64,000 nucleotides of DNA from Prosthecomicrobium pneumaticum. GTDB taxonomy: Bacteria > Pseudomonadota > Alphaproteobacteria > Rhizobiales > Kaistiaceae. Within the stretch, counting starts at the first letter, position 1. Each line of letters begins with the position of its first letter. Below, one piece after another: positions 57,084 to 64,000 of the stretch. The stretch covers positions 56,217 to 120,216 of the forward strand of contig NZ_JACHOO010000003.1 of the NCBI RefSeq assembly GCF_014199915.1. Direction: 5' to 3'. The notes under the pieces are model-generated. The model was not told the DNA's origin and searched no databases. It saw only the letters and a program-made list of their open reading frames with translations. The position numbers were made by a program, and so were the translations under genes.

Positions 57084-58169
57084 TCACCCCCAGGGCAGGC
57101 GGCGCTTCAGACGTTCGAGGAGACCCGGCTCCTGCGGCGCGGCGGGCTGGTAGGCCTGCACCGGGGCCGTGGCGCGCACCGGGGAGGGGGCTGGCAGCGG
57201 CACGCCCGGCGCCGGCTCGCCCTTGACGACGGCGAGCTCCGGTCCGGGCGCAGGCGCCGAAGCCTGCGCGCGCTCCGCCTCCTCGGCGGCCTTCTTCGCA
57301 TCGGCGACCGCCTTCTCCTTCGCCTTCTCGACGAGGGCGGCGATCTCGATGTCTTCCGCGGCCTGCTTCTGCTTCACGCCGGCCTCGATCCATTCCGGGA
57401 CCGTATAGGCGGGGCAGGGCGCTGCGGCGCTCGGCGTCTTGCCGGCGAAATCGGCGTCGAACTTGTAATCCTTGCCGCAGACGCTGACGGCCGGCACCTT
57501 CCGCGTCACCTCGAAATGGTTGTAACCCTCCCGCAGCCGCTGCCAGAACGGCATGTTCGGGTCGTCGGCATGGCGCGCGAGGTTCTCGGCCGTCATCTTG
57601 AACGGGAAGGCGTGCACCTCGAAGGCGCGCTGACCGCCGCGGAGGGCGTCACGCGCCAGGGAATAGATCTCACCGGCCGCCTGGTCTGTCATCGAATAGC
57701 AGCCGGCCGAAGAACAGGCTCCGTGCACCATCAGATTGGAGCCGGTGCGGCCATAGGCCCGGTCGTAGGCGTTCGGATAGCCGATGTTGAAGGAGAGATA
57801 ATAGCTGGAGTTCGGGTTCATCTGGCCGGGCGTGACCGTGTAGAACCCTTCCGGCGCCTGGCGGTCGCCTTCCTTGATCTTCGGTCCGAGCTTGCCCGAC
57901 CATTTGCAGATCGGGTAGCTGACGAGCAGCGCATATTGCCCGTCCTTGCGCTGCTTCCACACCTCGAGCTCGGATTCCTCCTTGAACACCCGCATGTAGA
58001 CGGGCGAGGTCTCGCTCATCCCGAGCTTGTCCATCTTAGCGACGAGCTTCGGCGGCACGGGAGCGAGCGCCTTCGGCCCGCCGCCATCGTCCTGACAGCC
58101 GGCGAGCAGAGTGGCGGCGAGGAGCAGCGCAGCGGCGCGCAGCAGTGTGTTCGGGCGTCGGGCGGTCAT
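57084..58169 (-). CDS. L,D-transpeptidase (YkuD) lipoprotein
   Basis: A 361-residue protein with lipobox LLAGC (Cys about 25). The YkuD active site is complete (HGACSSAGCYSMTD). A Lys/Ala/Glu-rich helical stretch and a Pro-rich tail follow. These enzymes make 3-3 crosslinks in peptidoglycan or attach proteins to it. The annotated start MTARRPN gives a clean lipoprotein signal. Confidence 0.92.
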   Translation of the reverse strand: MTARRPNTLLRAAALLLAATLLAGCQDDGGGPKALAPVPPKLVAKMDKLGMSETSPVYMRVFKEESELEVWKQRKDGQYALLVSYPICKWSGKLGPKIKEGDRQAPEGFYTVTPGQMNPNSSYYLSFNIGYPNAYDRAYGRTGSNLMVHGACSSAGCYSMTDQAAGEIYSLARDALRGGQRAFEVHAFPFKMTAENLARHADDPNMPFWQRLREGYNHFEVTRKVPAVSVCGKDYKFDADFAGKTPSAAAPCPAYTVPEWIEAGVKQKQAAEDIEIAALVEKAKEKAVADAKKAAEEAERAQASAPAPGPELAVVKGEPAPGVPLPAPSPVRATAPVQAYQPAAPQEPGLLERLKRRLPWG

Positions 58170-58277
58170 GGTCGCGGTCCTGCGCCGACGGTGCGGCCCC
58201 ATGGTTAACATTTCCTCAACCGGCCGGCCTCGGCGCGCCTCTCTTCTTCTGCCGAAGCCGGGCGGAATCGTGACGCG

Positions 58278-59231
58278 CTAGAGATTACGCCCGATCGCGA
58301 GGAATTTCTCCCGCCTCTGCCGGCGGATCTCGTCGGCCGGCAGGCCGTCGAGCGCGGCGAGCGAGGCCGCGATCGCGTCGCCGGTGGCGGTGAGAACGGC
58401 GTCGGGGTCCCGATGCGCGCCGCCGAGCGGCTCGGGTATCACCGTGTCCACCACGCCGAAGCGGACGAGGTCCTGCGCCGTGATGCGCATATTGGTCGCC
58501 GCGTCTTGCGCGCGGCTCTTGTCGCGCCACAGGATCGAGGCCGCGCCCTCCGGCGAGATGACGCTGTAGATCGCATGCTCGAGCATCATCACCCGGCTCG
58601 CGGTGGCGAGCGCGATCGCGCCGCCCGAGCCGCCTTCACCGATCACCACCGCGACATTGCCGACGCCGAGCTTCAGGCAGGCCTCGGTCGACCGGGCGAT
58701 CGCCTCGGCCTGGCCGCGCTCCTCGGCGTCGATGCCGGGATAGGCGCCCGCCGTATCGACGAGCGCGACGACCGGCAGGCCGAACCGGTCCGCGAGCTCC
58801 ATGATGCGGACGGCCTTGCGATAGCCCTCCGGCCGCGCCATGCCGAAATTGTGCCGGATGCGGCTTTCGGTGTCGTTGCCCTTCTCCTGGCCGATCACCG
58901 CGACGGGCCGGCCGCGGAAGCGGGCGAAGCCGGCGACCACCGCCTGATCGTCGCCGAACTTGCGGTCGCCGGCGAGCGGCGTGAACTCGTCGAACAGCGC
59001 CCGCTGGTAGTCGACGAAATGCGGCCGGTCGGGATGGCGGGCCACCTGGGTCTTCTGCCAGGGGGTCAGCTTCGAATAGATGTCGGCGAGCGCCTGGCTG
59101 GCGCGGCTTTCGAGGCGGGCGATCTCGTCGCCGATCGCGACGGCGTCGCCGCTCTCGCCCATCGCCTTCAGTTCCTGCACCTTCGCCTGCAGTTCGGCGA
59201 CGGGCTTTTCGAATTCGAGATAGGTTCGCAT
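58278..59231 (-). CDS. accA: Acetyl-CoA carboxylase carboxyltransferase subunit alpha
   Basis: A 317-residue subunit of the enzyme that makes malonyl-CoA for fatty acid synthesis. The family blocks DRPHFVDY, GMARPEGYRKA, DTAGAYPGIDAEERGQAEAI and EGGSGGAIAL are intact. The length is normal. AccD is not in the window. Confidence 0.97.
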   Translation of the reverse strand: MRTYLEFEKPVAELQAKVQELKAMGESGDAVAIGDEIARLESRASQALADIYSKLTPWQKTQVARHPDRPHFVDYQRALFDEFTPLAGDRKFGDDQAVVAGFARFRGRPVAVIGQEKGNDTESRIRHNFGMARPEGYRKAVRIMELADRFGLPVVALVDTAGAYPGIDAEERGQAEAIARSTEACLKLGVGNVAVVIGEGGSGGAIALATASRVMMLEHAIYSVISPEGAASILWRDKSRAQDAATNMRITAQDLVRFGVVDTVIPEPLGGAHRDPDAVLTATGDAIAASLAALDGLPADEIRRQRREKFLAIGRNL

Positions 59232-59354
59232 CCGGACCTTGTGCGCGGATCAGGGAGGAAACGGCGCGGGCGCGCGCGCCCTTGAGCCCCCTCGGAAGCG
59301 GCCGCACACTGGCGACAAGGTTCCGGGAAGTCAAGCGAGGCGGCGCACGGTGGC

Positions 59355-60338
59355 TCAGCCGGGCTCGGCCTCCGCCCGGCTCTCCCGGGCGAGCGGATGA
59401 CGTTCGGCGACCAGCGCCTTCAGCCGCTCCTCGAGGACATGGGTGTAGATCTGCGTCGTCGAGATGTCGGCATGGCCGAGCAATTGCTGGACGATGCGCA
59501 GGTCGGCGCCGTTCTGCAGCAGATGGCTCGCAAAGGCGTGGCGCAGCACGTGCGGCGAGACGCGGCGTGGCGCGATGCCCGCCGCTCCGGCGAGGTCCTT
59601 GAGATCGCGGGCGAAGGCCTGCCGGGTGATCGTGCCGCTCTCCCCGAAGGAGGGGAAGAGATGGCGCGGATCGCCCGCGCCTGGGTCGCGGATCGCGGAG
59701 CGCAGGCTCACATAGCGGCCGATCGCCGCCCGCGCCCGCTCGCCGAGCGGTACGAGACGTTCCTTGCCGCCCTTGCCGCGCACCGTGAGGGCGCGCAGGT
59801 CCGGCCGCGCCGCGGCGGCCGGCAGCGCGACGAGCTCGGAGACCCGCAGGCCGGTCGCATAGAGCGTCTCGAGGAGGGCGTGGAGGCGTGCCGCCCGCAG
59901 CGTGGCGAGCGGCCGCTCTGCCCGGTCGATCTGCGCCTCGGCGGTCTCGAGCAGACGGTCGACCTCCGCCTCGGAGAGGATCCTGGGGAGTGGCACCTGC
60001 TTCTTCGGGCCGTCGATCACGCCGGTCGGATCGTCGCCGCGAACGTTCTCGGCGAACAGGAAGCGCTGCATCTGGCGGATGGCCGACAAGCGCCGGCCGG
60101 CGGAGGAGGCGGCGAATCCGCGCGCTTCGAGATCGCCGAGATAGCCGCGCACCTCGGCGGCCGATGCGCTCTCGAAATCGCTGCCGATCCCGGCGAGGAA
60201 GGCGCCGAAATCCTCGAGGTCGCGGCGATAGGCGGCGAGCGTGTTCTCGCTCGCGCCGCGCTCGGCGCTCATCATCTCGAGGAAAGCCTCGAGATGATGC
60301 AGCCCGGCGATCGCACGCCCCGTCTTCTTGCGCGCCAT
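59355..60338 (-). CDS. xerD: Tyrosine recombinase XerD
   Basis: A 327-residue recombinase that, with XerC, resolves chromosome dimers at dif. Catalytic residues are present: Arg in TGLRVSE, Lys in [28 protein letters not shown] and the Tyr in IYTHV. The ATG at 60338 (MARKK) has AGGAG upstream. It is two bases after the stop of the small membrane protein gene. No integrase-type island borders are seen. Confidence 0.93.
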   Translation of the reverse strand: MARKKTGRAIAGLHHLEAFLEMMSAERGASENTLAAYRRDLEDFGAFLAGIGSDFESASAAEVRGYLGDLEARGFAASSAGRRLSAIRQMQRFLFAENVRGDDPTGVIDGPKKQVPLPRILSEAEVDRLLETAEAQIDRAERPLATLRAARLHALLETLYATGLRVSELVALPAAAARPDLRALTVRGKGGKERLVPLGERARAAIGRYVSLRSAIRDPGAGDPRHLFPSFGESGTITRQAFARDLKDLAGAAGIAPRRVSPHVLRHAFASHLLQNGADLRIVQQLLGHADISTTQIYTHVLEERLKALVAERHPLARESRAEAEPG

Positions 60339-60340
60339 GA

Positions 60341-60598
60341 TCACTCCTGCGTCGGGGCCTGCAGCAGGCGTTCGGTCGAGACCCGCACGGTCATCTCCCG
60401 CTCGTTCGGCCGGACGAAATGGGCGAGCGAAAAGACGAGCGCGAAGCCGCTCACCGTGAGAACGGCGCAGATCGACAGGAAGCGGAAGAGCGTCGGCATC
60501 CGGATCTCGTGCAGGGCCTCGTGTCTCCGCTTGTCCCCGAGCCGCGCCGCCAAGGCAAGGGCCCGCCGGTGCATGGCTGCCCGGCGCGTCTCTGTCAT
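60341..60598 (-). CDS. Small single-span membrane protein upstream of xerD
   Basis: An 85-residue protein. Its N-terminus is basic ([20 protein letters not shown]) and one membrane helix follows ([19 protein letters not shown]). It ends two bases before the xerD ATG and diverges from aroK; the context is common in Hyphomicrobiales. Function is unknown. Confidence 0.75.
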   Translation of the reverse strand: MTETRRAAMHRRALALAARLGDKRRHEALHEIRMPTLFRFLSICAVLTVSGFALVFSLAHFVRPNEREMTVRVSTERLLQAPTQE

Positions 60599-60659
60599 AC
60601 GCTTGACTTCGAATGCCGTCTTCGGCTCAAGCTCCGCCCGAGCGAGGAGAGGCGACGGC

Positions 60660-61265
60660 GTGAGCGAAGGACAGGCGGCGGCGACGGAGGACGGGGCACA
60701 GGCCGCGACCCTGCTGCGGCTCTTGGGGCCGCGGGCGATCGTGCTGGTCGGCCTGATGGGGGCCGGCAAGACATCGGTGGGCAAGCGCATCGCGGTGAAG
60801 CTCGGCCTCGCATTCGCCGACGCCGACGCCGAGATCGAGCGCGCCGCCCAGCAGACCATTCCCGAGATCTTCGCCACGCATGGCGAGGCCTATTTCCGCG
60901 ACGGCGAGCGCCGGGTGATCCGCCGTCTGCTCGACGGCCACCCGAAGGTGATCGCGACCGGTGGTGGCGCCTTCATGAGCGAGGAGACGCGGATCGCGAT
61001 CGCCGAAGGGGGCGTGTCGGTCTGGCTGCGGGCCGAACTGCCGGTTCTGATGGCGCGGGTGCGCCGCCGCTCGAACCGGCCGCTCCTGCAGACCGACGAC
61101 CCGGAGGCGACGATGAAGCGCCTGATGGACGAGCGCTATCCCGTTTATGCGCAGGCCGACGTGACGATCGAATCGCGCGAGATCGCCCATGATCTCGTCG
61201 CCGACCAGGTGATCGCCGGCATCATCGCCTTCCTCGAAGCCGAAGCTGCCGGAACCGGGTCATGA
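60660..61265 (+). CDS. aroK: Shikimate kinase
   Basis: A 201-residue kinase with Walker A GLMGAGKTSVGK, the shikimate-binding DADAEIE and GGGAFM, and the lid Arg in RRRSNRPLL. The start is GTG at 60660, with GAGGAG about 12 bp upstream. Its stop overlaps the aroB ATG, so the two shikimate-pathway enzymes are made together. Confidence 0.95.
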   Translation: MSEGQAAATEDGAQAATLLRLLGPRAIVLVGLMGAGKTSVGKRIAVKLGLAFADADAEIERAAQQTIPEIFATHGEAYFRDGERRVIRRLLDGHPKVIATGGGAFMSEETRIAIAEGGVSVWLRAELPVLMARVRRRSNRPLLQTDDPEATMKRLMDERYPVYAQADVTIESREIAHDLVADQVIAGIIAFLEAEAAGTGS

Positions 61266-62383
61266 CGTTCGCCGCCCCGATCACCGTTCCGGTCGCGCTC
61301 GGCGACCGCAGCTACGACATCCTGATCGGCCGCGGCCTTCTCGCCGCCGCCGGCGCCGAGATCGCGTCCCGCATGCCGAAGGCGCGGGTCGCCATCGTCA
61401 CCGACGAGAACCTCGCCCGCCTGCATCTGCCCACGCTCGCCGCGAGCCTCGATGCGGCCGGCATCGGCCATGTGCCGGTCGTCGTGCCGCCCGGCGAATC
61501 GACCAAGAGCTTTTCCCATTTCGAGGCCGTCGTGCGGGCGATCCTCGCCGGCCGGCTCGAGCGCGGCGATCTCGTGCTGGCGCTCGGCGGTGGCGTGGTC
61601 GGCGACCTCGCCGGCTTCGCGGCGGCCGTAGCGCGGCGCGGCATGCGCTTCGTCCAGCTGCCGACCAGCCTGCTCGCCCAGGTCGATTCCTCGGTCGGCG
61701 GCAAGACCGGCATCAACACGCCGGAGGGCAAGAACCTCGTCGGCGCCTTTCATCAGCCCGACCTGGTGCTCGCCGATACCGGCCTCCTCGACACGCTGTC
61801 GCCGCGCGAATTCCGTGCCGGCTATGCCGAGGTCGCGAAATACGGGCTGATCGACGATCCCGCCTTCTTCGCCTGGCTCGAGGAGAACTGGCGCGGCATC
61901 TTCGCCGGCGGGCCGGAGCGCGAGCACGCGGTCGCGGTGAGCTGCCGGGCGAAGGCCGCCGTCGTCGCCCGCGACGAGAAGGAGACGGGCGACCGCGCCC
62001 TCCTCAATCTCGGCCACACCTTCGGCCACGCGCTCGAAGCGGCGACCGGCTATTCGGACCGGCTCGTCCACGGCGAGGGCGTGGCGATCGGCATGGTGCT
62101 CGCGCATGATTTCTCGGCCCGTATGAACCTCTGCTCGCCGGACGACGGAAGGCGGGTGAAGGCGCATCTCGCCGCGGTCGGCCTCCCCACCACGCTCGGC
62201 GAGATCGCCGGCGGCCTGCCGGATGCCGACCGGCTGATGGCGCTGATCGCGCAGGACAAGAAGGTGACGCGCGGCACGCTCACCTTCATCCTCACCCGCG
62301 GCGTCGGCGAGGCCTTCATCGCGCGCGACGTCCCGCCCGAGGCGGTGCGCGGCTTCCTCGCGGAGCGGCTCGAGGAGGTGTGA
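61262..62383 (+). CDS. aroB: 3-dehydroquinate synthase
   Basis: A 373-residue NAD- and zinc-dependent enzyme making 3-dehydroquinate from DAHP. The NAD loop GGGVVGDLAGFAA, SSVGGKTGIN, and the zinc ligands in AGYAEVAKYGLI, NLGHTFGHALE and HGEGVAIGM are complete. It is coupled to aroK by an ATGA overlap. Confidence 0.97.
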   Translation: MTFAAPITVPVALGDRSYDILIGRGLLAAAGAEIASRMPKARVAIVTDENLARLHLPTLAASLDAAGIGHVPVVVPPGESTKSFSHFEAVVRAILAGRLERGDLVLALGGGVVGDLAGFAAAVARRGMRFVQLPTSLLAQVDSSVGGKTGINTPEGKNLVGAFHQPDLVLADTGLLDTLSPREFRAGYAEVAKYGLIDDPAFFAWLEENWRGIFAGGPEREHAVAVSCRAKAAVVARDEKETGDRALLNLGHTFGHALEAATGYSDRLVHGEGVAIGMVLAHDFSARMNLCSPDDGRRVKAHLAAVGLPTTLGEIAGGLPDADRLMALIAQDKKVTRGTLTFILTRGVGEAFIARDVPPEAVRGFLAERLEEV

Positions 62384-62462
62384 CCGCCGCCGCTTGCCAG
62401 CCGCCTTCCTCCGGTCCACGCTTCATCCCGAGGCGGCGCGGGCGCCGCGGCGGGGAGGCCTC

Positions 62463-63164
62463 ATGCTCGACATTCTGGCGACCTTCGGCGGCTGGTACGA
62501 CCTGCCGGCCCATCTCTCCTATCTGATCCTCGCGATCTCCTTCTTCGTCACCAACATCTACTGGCTGCGCATCCTCGTCATCGTCTCCTTTCTGTTCGAG
62601 ATCGTCTATTTCTCGATGCTGACGAGCTATCTGTGGTCGGGCATCGCCTGGGATCTCGTCTTCGTCGCGATCAATCTCTACCGGCTCGCCGACCTTCTGC
62701 GCGCCCGCCGCATGGTCAATCTGGCGAGCGGCGGCCATCTCCTGCGCACCGCGCTGCCCAACATGAAGGACGAGGGCCTCGCCCAGCTCGTCGCGCTCGG
62801 CGAGGAATGGACGCTCGGCGAGGGTGAGGCGCTCACCCGGCAGGGTGAGCCGGCCGAGGCCTTCTTCCTGATCATGGAGGGGCGCACGCGGGTCGAGGTC
62901 GACGGTGTGCGCGTCGGGGCGATCGGCCGCGGCGAATTCGTCGGCGAGATCTCTTTCCTCACCGGCATCTCGGCGACGGCGACGGTGGTCGCCGACGGCC
63001 CGGTCCGCCTGATCGCGCTCAACCGCGACCGGCTCGCGCAGGCCTGCCGCGACAATGCCGAGGTCTCGGCGGTGATCCACGAGGTGATCGGCGAGGCGCT
63101 CGCCCGCAAGCTGGTCTCCGCCAACCGCCGTACGGTGGCGGACGTGCAGGCGCAGGCGGGGTAG
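62463..63164 (+). CDS. Popeye-like membrane protein with cyclic-nucleotide-binding fold
   Basis: A 233-residue protein with three N-terminal membrane helices (about residues 14-78) and a C-terminal cyclic-nucleotide-binding fold (about residues 100-215). This is the domain order of Popeye (POPDC) proteins. In the phosphate-binding cassette (GEFVGEISFLTGISATATV) the Arg that contacts cAMP phosphate is replaced by Ala. It thus may not bind cAMP in the classical way. GGGAGG precedes the ATG. It follows aroB but is probably independent in function. Confidence 0.85.
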   Translation: MLDILATFGGWYDLPAHLSYLILAISFFVTNIYWLRILVIVSFLFEIVYFSMLTSYLWSGIAWDLVFVAINLYRLADLLRARRMVNLASGGHLLRTALPNMKDEGLAQLVALGEEWTLGEGEALTRQGEPAEAFFLIMEGRTRVEVDGVRVGAIGRGEFVGEISFLTGISATATVVADGPVRLIALNRDRLAQACRDNAEVSAVIHEVIGEALARKLVSANRRTVADVQAQAG

Positions 63165-63333
63165 TCGGATCGACCACCACGCCGGGCCTTGCGTCTTCGG
63201 CCCCTCGTTTCGGCAATGGCTTGACCGTCCGCGCAACATAGGCCGACTGGTCGCGCCGGTTCTTCCGAATCTGGTCGACTCCCGCTGCTCCTCCAAGGAT
63301 CATGGGTCGCATGAGGGCTTCGCGGGGCGAGGG

Positions 63334-64000
63334 ATGCCGGGTTCTTTACGAGGGTATCTGCGGGACGCGATCATACGGTCGGGGCGATCGCCAAAGGCCT
63401 ATGATCTTTTCTGGCGACGGGCTGGCAAGGTGGTCGCATTGGCGGAAATCGGGCGTAGAAGCCTGACTGCAGAAGGCGATCAGCAGGCCTATAAGCTCTT
63501 GGCCCGTCGTATCTCGCCCTTGCTTTCGGTGCTGCATGGACCCTTCAAGGGGTTGATCTATCCCAATGAGACCGCTTGGGGCAGCACTCTTATCCCGAAG
63601 CTCGTGGGCAGCTACGAAAAGGAGATTCATCCTTGGATAGACCAGATCTCCAATCTAAACTATGATGCCATCATCGATATTGGTGCCGCCGAGGGATATT
63701 ATGCCGTCGGGCTGGCTCTAAGATTTCCAACCGCAAAGATAATCGCATTTGAAGTCGAGCCGTTCGCTCGAGAGCGCCTGGCGGCCATGGCAGCGCTGAA
63801 CGGTGTCGCCGAGCGAATCGAGATTCGCGGGCTTTGCGACGCCCAGGCGCTCATGGATCTCGATCTCGATGGCCGCTGTCTGATCGTTTGCGACGCCGAG
63901 GGGCATGAGCAGGAGATTTTCGATGCCGAGGTCGTTCGGAAGCTCGAAAATCATGATCTGATCATCGAGTTTCATGATTTCGTTCATTTTGGAGTATCGA
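63334..64000 (+). CDS. Methyltransferase-like protein, cut by the window edge
   Basis: An open frame of at least 222 residues running off the right edge. It starts MPGSLRGYLRDAI and has a SAM-binding segment DIGAAEGYYAVGLAL (about residues 115-129) followed by AFEVEPFARERL. A later CDAEGHEQEIF looks like the FkbM-type layout. GC is about 53% in its second half, against about 68% elsewhere, and codons include TTA, CTA, ATA and AGA that the neighbours avoid. This suggests horizontal acquisition. The ATG at 63334 is the only in-frame ATG near the start; GCGAGGG lies before it. Confidence 0.75.
   Translation, partial: MPGSLRGYLRDAIIRSGRSPKAYDLFWRRAGKVVALAEIGRRSLTAEGDQQAYKLLARRISPLLSVLHGPFKGLIYPNETAWGSTLIPKLVGSYEKEIHPWIDQISNLNYDAIIDIGAAEGYYAVGLALRFPTAKIIAFEVEPFARERLAAMAALNGVAERIEIRGLCDAQALMDLDLDGRCLIVCDAEGHEQEIFDAEVVRKLENHDLIIEFHDFVHFGVS

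Noticed and set aside
59355-60338. The tyrosine recombinase as a phage or island integrase
   Set aside because: Its length, motifs and chromosomal setting beside accA and aroKB fit housekeeping XerD.

Overview
The window is about 68% GC and reads as a chromosomal segment of an alphaproteobacterium, most likely of the order Hyphomicrobiales (Rhizobiales). Supporting signs are CobS/CobT of the aerobic cobaltochelatase, an RpoH2-type sigma factor with the CarD-FdxA-S4-helicase block beside it, DUF1178, DUF2937, an ArgJ-type arginine cycle, homospermidine synthase with a type III ornithine decarboxylase, and the dispersed palindromic repeats usual in this order. I cannot name the genus.

Region 1 (about 0.5-14.4 kb) is accessory metabolism. 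The rightward and mixed-strand part holds an IclR regulator, RidA, an SDR oxidoreductase, an MBL hydrolase, an AstE/DoeB-like deacylase, a sugar-type ABC importer without an ATPase gene, and a threonine-dehydratase/EutB-like PLP lyase. The leftward part is a five-gene operon: a taurine/nitrate-type ABC importer (ATPase, permease, binding protein), an AHL-lactonase-like MBL hydrolase and a DUF1989 protein. It is preceded by a textbook sigma-54 promoter and then, from the predicted +1, a ykkC-class RNA matching the guanidine-I riboswitch. This pairing of nitrogen-status control with guanidine sensing is the strongest discovery in the window.

Region 2 (14.5-22.3 kb) has a 1433-residue methyltransferase-GT2-GT4 protein with internal repeats, tRNA-Arg(CCU), a nuclease, an M48 lipoprotein protease and an RpoH2-like sigma factor. 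Region 3 (22.6-31.1 kb) holds a 214-bp tandem array, carD, fdxA, an S4 protein, an SUV3-like helicase, a 318-bp repeat cluster and a DUF3108 protein. Region 4 (31.4-45.5 kb) is housekeeping: rpmB, a VUT transporter, cobS-cobT with an overlapping phytase-like gene, a J-domain protein, BolA, a nitrilase-family amidase, glutaredoxin, ComF, an NDUFAF5-like methyltransferase, mutT and argJ.

Region 5 (45.9-54.5 kb) has secA, a CobW/COG0523 GTPase with a 31-residue His/Asp tract paired with a WD40 protein, and homospermidine synthase. Region 6 (54.5-64 kb) has ornithine decarboxylase behind a long leader. That leader ends in a short ORF overlapping the decarboxylase start and sharing an RNSF motif with the E. 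coli SpeFL arrest peptide. Next come vapBC, an L,D-transpeptidase, accA, xerD, aroK-aroB and a Popeye-like membrane cyclic-nucleotide-domain protein. The window ends inside a methyltransferase gene of clearly lower GC (about 53%).

Functional links: Odc makes putrescine and Hss condenses it to homospermidine; AroK and AroB feed chorismate; CobS and CobT form the AAA+ part of cobaltochelatase. In region 1, the PLP lyase and RidA make a chemically sensible pair (enamine formation, then hydrolysis). Homology is by reading the proteins only; no database search was possible.
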